Below are positions 1 through 4,857 of a stretch of DNA of 20,130 nt, one piece after another (the stretch's first letter is position 1; every line of letters begins with the position of its first letter). A program made the translations under genes and the position numbers. The DNA lies in assembly GCA_937891905.1 (NCBI GenBank), contig CALATT010000008.1:1-20130 (forward strand), written 5' to 3'. This DNA is from an uncultured Bacteroidales bacterium. Lineage in GTDB: Bacteria > Bacteroidota > Bacteroidia > Bacteroidales > Paludibacteraceae. The notes below the pieces were generated by a model, which saw only the letters and a program-made list of their open reading frames with translations, did no database searches and was not told where the DNA came from.

Positions 1-5
1 GATGT

Positions 6-536
6 TCAGGATGCGAACGAGATGCGAACGGTGGAGAATGCTAAGCGGAATGAGAGACATACGGGACGGATAGTCCAGAGGAACCGGAAGGGACCGGAGG
101 GATGAGGTACGAAGGACAAAGGACGGACTGTACGATACATAGTATTTGCTGGGAGTCTTGTGGCATTTGTGCGTTGGTGTTGATGCTTGGAAATAGGCTC
201 GAAAGTAACTACCTCTGCTTGTTGTGCAGCTTGTATTTTATTTTCAAGTGCTTTCTTAGGGTGCACAGGTGTGAGGAAGAGTTGAAAAACAGGTAGTCCG
301 TGGTAAAGGGCATGTTTCTTTCCTGTTTGTCGGCGACAAACAATCCAAAAACCGCATGCTTCCGCTTCTTTGAGTGTGTTGATGCGTCCGCTGAGTGTGT
401 TTATTGTATCGCAAAGGAAAACAATCTCTATCGAGTTGGCTGTTTTTCGTTTGCGACGATGGACCATCTTGGCATTCAGCGTGTCCTTTAGGTGGAGGTA
501 AGCGTTGTAAAGATGAGGGTTAATATTGTTATTCAT
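6..536 (-). CDS. Uncharacterised 176-residue protein
   Basis: I do not recognise this protein. The ORF runs from an ATG at 536 to a stop near the window edge. The first 110 or so residues read like a real protein: mixed charged and hydrophobic, with a Lys/Arg-rich stretch near residues 24-32 and a Cys/Trp segment around residues 59-67. The last third is rich in Ser, Arg, Pro and Phe and comes from pyrimidine-rich DNA, so the true gene may once have ended earlier or the tail may be non-conserved. No signal peptide is seen. A consensus Bacteroidota promoter lies about 190 bp upstream on the same strand, which supports transcription. No function can be assigned; it could also be a spurious ORF in a transcribed region. 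Confidence 0.4.
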   Translation of the reverse strand: MNNNINPHLYNAYLHLKDTLNAKMVHRRKRKTANSIEIVFLCDTINTLSGRINTLKEAEACGFWIVCRRQTGKKHALYHGLPVFQLFLTPVHPKKALENKIQAAQQAEVVTFEPISKHQHQRTNATRLPANTMYRTVRPLSFVPHPSGPFRFLWTIRPVCLSFRLAFSTVRISFAS

Positions 537-571
537 ATTTGTAGGTATTATTGGTTATTTAAAATCACGGG

Positions 572-590
572 ATATATACAAAGTATATAT
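572..590. promoter_or_regulatory. AT-rich perfect inverted repeat
   Basis: An 8-bp perfect inverted repeat (ATATATAC, spacer AAA, GTATATAT) lies between the promoter at 724-755 and the start codon at 536, so it would sit in the 5' leader. It could be an operator or a weak hairpin. The 537-969 gap otherwise holds this site, the promoter at 724-755 and the hairpins at 805-944. No further gene is supported there. Confidence 0.25.
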
Positions 591-723
591 AGGGTACGGT
601 AGGATACGATGCGCATAGGTAATAGGTAGGAGATAGATATATAAAAGGCATGTAATGCGTCCGTAGGTGGGCGCTTTGTAAAGGTGTAGATTTATGGGCA
701 GTTATAATCCTTGAAATCGAGTG

Positions 724-755
724 CAAAGATACAAAAAATATTTGACATATGCAAA
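724..755 (-). promoter_or_regulatory. Bacteroidota sigma-type promoter
   Basis: On the minus strand TTTG (755-752) is followed after exactly 20 bp by TATCTTTG (731-724). This matches the Bacteroidota primary promoter consensus (-33 TTTG, -7 TAnnTTTG). It points towards the ORF at 6-536, giving a leader of roughly 180 nt. The bases after the -33 box resemble those of the promoter at 4748-4779. Confidence 0.75.
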
Positions 756-804
756 TTTTGCGTGCTAAAAAGTATGGGTTTCTGTGGACAGTAGTGTTAG
801 TTAC

Positions 805-839
805 AAAAAAACGGAGACGAACAATTGTCGCCTCCGTTT
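805..839 (-). terminator. Rho-independent terminator
   Basis: In the minus-strand RNA a 12-bp stem (809-820 with 828-839, one G-U pair, 7-nt loop) is followed by a run of seven U (811-805). This is a canonical intrinsic terminator for the unit that ends with the gene at 970-1362. It lies about 130 nt past that stop codon. Confidence 0.8.
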
Positions 840-851
840 ATAACTCAAGAC

Positions 852-944
852 TATTGCTACGAACTTCGGATAATAAGAAGCAATACTGCCTTTGTTTTGC
901 TTGTAAATATCTCACCCCGCTAATGAATGACTAGCGGGGTGAGA
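852..944 (-). other. Two further hairpins in a 3' UTR
   Basis: Between the stop codon at 970 and the terminator at 805-839 lie two more stems: a perfect 13-bp stem (910-922 with 932-944, 9-nt loop) and a 7-bp stem (852-858 with 879-885). Neither has a T-tract. With the terminator they make three consecutive hairpins. They could be an RNA-stabilising 3' UTR or a 3'-derived small RNA; this role is inference. Confidence 0.45.
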
Positions 945-969
945 GAATTGATTGCAGAAGACATCTTCC

Positions 970-1362
970 CTAATTTATACGTGCATTATAAATATGTCCT
1001 ATAATTTCTACATAATTGTCACCAACAATTTGCTCAATCCATTTTAATCCAGATTTCTTTATGCGACCAATGTGTTGAGGATTAATTATAGTGACAGATT
1101 TTAGGAATCCATCTGTTATAATACTTGTACTACCTTTTCTTGTTTTTTGCCATTGAAATTTGTACATACCGTTAGCATGCTTCTTAATCACATATTCTTT
1201 AGGAAATGGTTGATTAGAATGGATAGAAGTTCCTTGTTCATTGTGTGTAAATGCAACCGCTTTAATTATCGTACTATTTAACGGCGCATCTTCCATAATA
1301 ACTATAGGATGCATCTTTTGACCATTTTCGCAAACTTCATAAACATAACCTCTCTTAAACAT
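970..1362 (-). CDS. 130-residue protein, weakly MazF/PemK-like
   Basis: A cytoplasmic protein without signal peptide or membrane segment. The opening (KRGYVYEV at 3-10, then HPIVIMED at 18-25 and a later T-H-N) recalls the beta-barrel start of MazF/PemK toxins, where a KRGDIY-like strand is followed by RPAVI and a TSN-like motif. The resemblance is by eye and partial: the protein is longer than usual MazF and the Arg-Pro pair is His-Pro. Its start lies 8 bp after the stop of the lipoprotein gene, so it is probably the last gene of a three-gene operon. No antitoxin-like partner is adjacent, which argues against a simple toxin-antitoxin pair. It may instead be an unrelated small-barrel protein. 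Confidence 0.45.
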   Translation of the reverse strand: MFKRGYVYEVCENGQKMHPIVIMEDAPLNSTIIKAVAFTHNEQGTSIHSNQPFPKEYVIKKHANGMYKFQWQKTRKGSTSIITDGFLKSVTIINPQHIGRIKKSGLKWIEQIVGDNYVEIIGHIYNARIN

Positions 1363-1370
1363 AGTATTCC

Positions 1371-3197
1371 TTATTCAAAATCATATCCAACAATTCGCGA
1401 AGCATAAGCACTCCAAACAACTTTATAATCTTCCACATAGGCACGGGGGACATATATAGTTGCATTTACATTGAATGGAGCACCAGATATTGTAGGCGGA
1501 GTTATCGCTTCGCAATATATCAGACTTGGACCTGTTGTTGTGGCATTGTCACGAGTAAATGCATATGAGCCTATAGTTTTAATACTTCTTGGAATCTGTA
1601 CTGAAGTCAAGTTTGTTCCTGAAAAAGCATATGAACCTATGGTTTCTAATCCTTCAGAAAAAGTAACAGAAGCAAGTTTAGAAAATTGGAATGCGCTGGT
1701 TCCGATTGATTTTACATTTTTAGGAATATCAATAGATTTTCTTCTATTATCATTGTAAAACATATATGCAGGAATATATTCCACATTATTTCCTAATGTA
1801 ATGGAAAGTGCCTGCGGAAAAAGCATAGAAGACCCATCATAGCTACAATTTTTAGCATCGTATAATACATTAAGATTGGAACAACCTATAAATGCATCAG
1901 ACCCAATGCTTGTGATATTACAAGGGATGTTGATATTTTTCATAAAAACGCAACCATAAAAAGCATTAGATTCAATACTAATTACACTCTCAGGAAGTGT
2001 CATTGAAACAAGTGTTGAGCATCGCATAAATGCATAATCTCCAATTTTTGTTACGCCATTTGGAATCGTAAGTGAAATTAAGGAAGAACAGTCGTTGAAT
2101 GCGCTAGGATCAATACTAGTTATATTGTTAGGGAGATCTATTTCAAATAGATTTGAACAGTAGCTAAATGCGAAAGATTTTACATTAGTAAAATGTTGGC
2201 ATTCCTTAAATGAATATATTCCAGTATTCCCTACAAAGTTTAATTCTTTTTTATATGCGGCAGCTTCGCCATATGAAATCTCATTATCTTTTGTAGTGTC
2301 AACTCCTAATTTTAGCAATGCTGATTTTACTGCTAAGTCTCTAAACTCAATAATGTCATCTTCATTGGGTTGACCATTACCATCCCCTTTAGCAATCTTA
2401 ATCACTGTGCCATCTGCGAGAGTAAAGTAAACATAGTTTTCATCTTGGGTTACGGATTTGAACATTGAGTCGCCTTGCTCACCCTTAGGACCAGTTGCTC
2501 CAGTGGCTCCGGTGTCGCCTTTATCTCCCTTGTCACCTTTATCACCTTTTGCTCCGTCTTCACCATCTTCGCCGGTAGCCTTGCCTAATTTGGTCCAAGT
2601 AGCGCCATTATTGTATGATATATACCAATAGTCACCTTCTATCTTTAGTTGCGGTGTCACACCGTCTTGTCCATTAGCTCCATTCGTTCCGTTAGTTCCA
2701 TCTTGACCATCCTTACCGTCTTCTCCATCTTTGCCATTTGCTCCGTCTTGTCCGTCCTTGCCATCTTGTCCTGTTACACGGAGTTTATTGCCATTACTAT
2801 CTAATAGCCATTTGCCGTCAAGAGTCCAATAATATACACCATCTGTATCTTTGGCAACACCAATAACGGGCGTGTGTCCATCTGCACCATTGGTTCCGTT
2901 GGTGCCATTCTGACCATGATAAATGGTAATTGGTTCGTGCTTAGCGAAAGTAATAGTATAACCAATCTCCACTCCACCATTCTTAATAGGAGTAATGGAG
3001 GTGATGTAATCACCTGTTTGTTGCGCTTCGATGATAACTTGGATTGATTGTACATTGGTATTGATGTCTTCGCATAGTTTCTCTAATTCTGAAATGCGAA
3101 GGTCATAGTCTGTTAAAAGACCATACAAACCACTATTATCTTTGCAACCCATTAGTGTGCATAATGCCACTATATATACTAAAAGATACTTTTTCAT
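1371..3197 (-). CDS. Lipoprotein with collagen-like and BspA-type LRR domains
   Basis: A 608-residue surface-type lipoprotein. The signal peptide ends in a lipobox with Cys18 as predicted lipidation site, followed by Lys-Asp as in many Bacteroidota surface lipoproteins. Residues about 24-93 form a coiled-coil and beta segment like the DUF4988/PL29 N-terminal domain. Three collagen-like Gly-X-Y blocks follow at about 95-107, 143-179 and 209-242, separated by two short modules with WTLDGKW/YWYISYNNG-type strands. A degenerate EF-hand-like loop (VDTTKDNEISYGEA) lies near 299-312. From about 325 to 600 there are BspA/LRR_5-type leucine-rich repeats (I-G-x-x-A-F signatures). Such proteins are usually outer-membrane anchored and contact host or polymer ligands. 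It lies 18 bp downstream of the small exported protein at 3216-3692. Confidence 0.9.
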   Translation of the reverse strand: MKKYLLVYIVALCTLMGCKDNSGLYGLLTDYDLRISELEKLCEDINTNVQSIQVIIEAQQTGDYITSITPIKNGGVEIGYTITFAKHEPITIYHGQNGTNGTNGADGHTPVIGVAKDTDGVYYWTLDGKWLLDSNGNKLRVTGQDGKDGQDGANGKDGEDGKDGQDGTNGTNGANGQDGVTPQLKIEGDYWYISYNNGATWTKLGKATGEDGEDGAKGDKGDKGDKGDTGATGATGPKGEQGDSMFKSVTQDENYVYFTLADGTVIKIAKGDGNGQPNEDDIIEFRDLAVKSALLKLGVDTTKDNEISYGEAAAYKKELNFVGNTGIYSFKECQHFTNVKSFAFSYCSNLFEIDLPNNITSIDPSAFNDCSSLISLTIPNGVTKIGDYAFMRCSTLVSMTLPESVISIESNAFYGCVFMKNINIPCNITSIGSDAFIGCSNLNVLYDAKNCSYDGSSMLFPQALSITLGNNVEYIPAYMFYNDNRRKSIDIPKNVKSIGTSAFQFSKLASVTFSEGLETIGSYAFSGTNLTSVQIPRSIKTIGSYAFTRDNATTTGPSLIYCEAITPPTISGAPFNVNATIYVPRAYVEDYKVVWSAYASRIVGYDFE

Positions 3198-3215
3198 TGT
3201 CTTGTAATTTTAAAG

Positions 3216-3692
3216 TTAGAAATTAAGTGTCACTCCTGCTCCATTGCCTGTATAATTAAATTCTAAAGTCATCAAATGCTGACCATAGCAGTACAAAGGA
3301 ATACCCACAATAGCTAACGCCGCTCCAGCTCCAGTAAATAAATAACCTGCATTGCTGGCTGCGCGTACTTGACCATTATATGTCTCTAGTTTACTAACAT
3401 ATTCATTTACACTCATATACTCTAAATCTTTGTACTGATCTGCAAGTGCTTGACTTGTTGTGTACCCTGCAGTAGGATTAGGTAGCAGCTCTGCGTACAA
3501 AAGACTTGCCACACCGGCAACCACACATGGCACACCGACAGAGAGAGAAACAATACCTGTGTTTTTGAGGGCTTTCCCTAATTCAACATTGGGGTTTGCA
3601 GCTCGATCAGACGACTGCTGTGCTACTACTTTCTGAGCACTTACACTTGCGGCTATACTAATAGCCAAAAGCAATGATAAAACTTTCTTCAT
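3216..3692 (-). CDS. Small exported or outer-membrane protein, unknown role
   Basis: A 158-residue protein with a clear signal peptide (about residues 1-20, cleavage after Ser-Ala-Gln). Two glycine/alanine-rich hydrophobic segments follow (about 46-68 and 115-135), separated by a polar helix. The C-terminus (GNGAGVTLNF) ends in Phe after alternating residues, as in many outer-membrane proteins. I do not know a function; small Bacteroidota proteins of this layout are common and uncharacterised. It is the first gene of the unit that continues into the lipoprotein and the gene at 970-1362. A long structured RNA segment and promoter lie upstream. Confidence 0.75.
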   Translation of the reverse strand: MKKVLSLLLAISIAASVSAQKVVAQQSSDRAANPNVELGKALKNTGIVSLSVGVPCVVAGVASLLYAELLPNPTAGYTTSQALADQYKDLEYMSVNEYVSKLETYNGQVRAASNAGYLFTGAGAALAIVGIPLYCYGQHLMTLEFNYTGNGAGVTLNF

Positions 3693-3726
3693 ACTTTTTG
3701 TGATTATTGTTAATAATTGCTTTTGA

Positions 3727-3740
3727 TGTATAGATATACA
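3727..3740. promoter_or_regulatory. TGTATA-GA-TATACA palindrome
   Basis: A perfect 6-bp inverted repeat with a 2-bp spacer, 35-48 bp upstream of the ATG at 3692 and directly after the U-tract of the candidate attenuator. It could be an operator for a dimeric regulator or chance in AT-rich DNA. Its core resembles the repeat at 572-590. Confidence 0.25.
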
Positions 3741-3831
3741 AAAAAAGCGTGAACTTTACTTTACTTATTCTTCAAGTAGAGGTTCCTGCAAGACCCAATC
3801 CCTATAAGAATAAGCAAGTAACGCCCACGCT
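3740..3831 (-). terminator. Alternative terminator-like hairpin at end of the leader
   Basis: The 5' side of this hairpin is the 3' half of the rod. The stems are 3826-3831/3746-3751 (6 bp), 3816-3819/3758-3761 (4 bp) and 3806-3814/3764-3772 (9 bp, perfect), with a 33-nt loop, followed at once by U7 (3746-3740). It uses bases that the rod also pairs, so the two folds exclude each other. This is the layout of an attenuator or riboswitch, or of an ncRNA with an unusually long terminator. The start codon of the next gene is 48 nt downstream. Confidence 0.5.
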
Positions 3832-4060
3832 GAAATATGAATACCATCCAACAAAACACCACAAAGGATGCTTTGCTTAGGGGATAATCATATCCAAATG
3901 GGCGTTTACTGCTCTCTTGCTTTGGATAGGGTAAAATTTTGCAGGATTTCTACTTGCCAAAACAAGCGCTAATAAACGCTTTATAATATGTCTGCAATGA
4001 CTTTTACAGAGGATAATTGCGGGACATACCCGCCCTCATACCCTCAGCGTGAGTCATTAC
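3740..4060 (-). ncRNA. Large structured RNA: leader or independent ncRNA
   Basis: Read on the minus strand from just after the promoter at 4066-4097. Domain I is a long interrupted hairpin (stems 4052-4060/3994-4002, 4042-4045/4009-4012, 4029-4033/4019-4023). A small hairpin follows (3977-3981/3964-3968). Domain II is a 184-nt rod of five successive stems: 3949-3956/3773-3780 (8 bp), 3939-3945/3785-3791 (7), 3926-3931/3800-3805 (6), 3916-3922/3812-3818 (7), 3899-3906/3820-3827 (8). It is capped by two hairpins (3882-3886/3891-3895 and 3845-3849/3866-3870). All pairs are Watson-Crick except one G-U. No long ORF crosses it. I could not match it to tmRNA, RNase P or SRP RNA. A 6S-type RNA (compare the Bacteroidales-1 motif) or an mRNA leader are the main alternatives. 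Confidence 0.6.
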
Positions 4061-4065
4061 GGCTG

Positions 4066-4097
4066 CAAAGGTACAACTTTTTTCTGAAAGTACCAAA
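4066..4097 (-). promoter_or_regulatory. Bacteroidota sigma-type promoter
   Basis: TTTG (4097-4094) is followed after exactly 20 bp by TACCTTTG (4073-4066) on the minus strand. The predicted start near 4060 coincides with the first paired base of the structured RNA. The -33 box is the last four bases of the T-tract of the upstream terminator. Confidence 0.8.
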
Positions 4098-4135
4098 AGA
4101 AAAATGCCATTTATGCGGATTTTGCATAAATGGCA
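4095..4135 (-). terminator. Rho-independent terminator
   Basis: A perfect 12-bp stem (4124-4135 with 4105-4116, 7-nt loop) is followed on the minus strand by TTTTTCTTTT. It ends the short unit containing the ORFs at 4383-4715 and 4169-4369, 33 bp after the last stop codon. Confidence 0.85.
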
Positions 4136-4168
4136 GTAGATTTTAGCTTATAACGCTTATTAGATATA

Positions 4169-4369
4169 TCAAACAATGATTGTTTTAATATAACTCTCAA
4201 TTTCTTGGGCTGTAACATTATATACAGGCTCTAACAAATGGAAATTAGCATCTTGTGTAAACAACTCGCCTCTTGTAAGCATTGACAGTAGGTTTTTACT
4301 TTTGAGGCGATGACGCGAATATTGTAATGCTACAGTCATCAAATCGTGAATATCAATACCCGTTTGCAA
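4169..4369 (-). pseudogene. 66-codon ORF, probable gene remnant
   Basis: A reading frame open from 4423 to 4169 but without an ATG near its beginning; the first usable start is TTG at 4369, and the frame overlaps the end of the upstream gene. The peptide looks like real protein (amphipathic helices, then LLEPVYNVTAQEIESYI near the end), so it may be the 3' end of a larger gene whose 5' part was deleted, or a small gene coupled to the upstream one. I do not recognise the family. A terminator follows 33 bp downstream, so the end of the transcription unit is intact. Confidence 0.4.
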
Positions 4370-4382
4370 AATAGAATAGATG

Positions 4383-4715
4383 TCATTTGAACTTGCAATT
4401 AAAATGGCGGGTAGCCATAGATTTTACATATTGGTCTGGGCGTTTAGAATGGAAGTAATACCATGCGAAGAAACGATTTAACGAATAATAATACTCTAAC
4501 TGTGGTACCAGTTTGTCTAACCAGACTTGTTTCACTTTTTTGTATGGGTATATCCTAAACAACTGGTCAATCTCGGGTATGTCGAGATACAACAAAACCT
4601 TTTCTATCAATATATCATCGGAGATATAATTAATAGAATCAGGGCTATAAGACCAAAAACATTGTTCGTTCTTTAAGAGTCCTATAAGTTGTTGTTTGGC
4701 TTGTGGTTGTGTCAT
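4383..4715 (-). CDS. Small uncharacterised protein (110 residues)
   Basis: The frame is open further upstream to 4778, but those codons run through the promoter at 4748-4779, so the ATG at 4715 is the sensible start. The protein begins MTQPQAKQQ and has a Trp-Ser-Tyr motif, an ISDDILIEKVLLYLD helix and a Tyr/Trp-rich middle. It ends with a basic segment (VKSMATRHFNCKFK). It has no signal peptide. I think it resembles short Bacteroidota proteins seen beside nucleotidyltransferase-type toxin genes, but that is a weak memory and no intact toxin gene follows here. It has its own promoter and shares a terminator with the remnant ORF downstream. Confidence 0.6.
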   Translation of the reverse strand: MTQPQAKQQLIGLLKNEQCFWSYSPDSINYISDDILIEKVLLYLDIPEIDQLFRIYPYKKVKQVWLDKLVPQLEYYYSLNRFFAWYYFHSKRPDQYVKSMATRHFNCKFK

Positions 4716-4747
4716 ACCTTGTTTATTTACATTGACCTTTGCGGCTG

Positions 4748-4779
4748 CAAAGGTACTAAAAATTTTGCACATATGCAAA
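4748..4779 (-). promoter_or_regulatory. Bacteroidota sigma-type promoter
   Basis: TTTG (4779-4776) is followed after exactly 20 bp by TACCTTTG (4755-4748) on the minus strand, a full consensus match. It drives the gene at 4383-4715 with a leader of about 25-35 nt. The -33 box overlaps the T-run of the terminator at 4777-4807. Confidence 0.8.
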
Positions 4780-4807
4780 AAAAATCGCCCTGAAGAGCGA
4801 TTTTTTT
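4777..4807 (-). terminator. Bidirectional intrinsic terminator
   Basis: A GCGA/TCGC core with flanking A and T runs (4777-4788 with 4797-4807, 8-nt loop) gives a U-tract in either direction. On the minus strand it closes the twelve-gene envelope and housekeeping run, 48 bp past the amidase stop codon. Confidence 0.8.
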
Positions 4808-4822
4808 AGTACAGAGTACAAA

Positions 4823-4857
4823 CTACTCACTACTCACTACTGACTACTCACTACTCA
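4823..4857. repeat. Heptamer tandem array, five units
   Basis: Five 7-bp units reading CTACTCA on the plus strand (TGAGTAG on the minus strand), four perfect and one with a single change (4837-4843). The last unit contains the TGA stop codon of the amidase gene (4857-4855). The array is in opposite orientation to the one at 6711-6759. Confidence 0.9.

Noticed and set aside
102..491. Two plus-strand ORFs at the left edge
   Set aside because: Both are opposite the frame at 6-536, without promoter or recognisable protein features.
910..944. Perfect inverted repeat as an invertible-promoter site
   Set aside because: The arms are only 9 bp apart, no recombinase or second copy was found, and it lies in a 3' UTR; an RNA hairpin is the simpler reading.
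3740..4060. tmRNA, RNase P RNA or SRP RNA
   Set aside because: The conserved cores of these RNAs as I know them (tmRNA tag and acceptor end, RNase P P4 motif, SRP GNAR loop) were not seen.
4716..4778. Longer N-terminus for the gene at 4383-4715
   Set aside because: These codons run through the -7 and -33 boxes of its own promoter and begin with TTG inside the -33 element.
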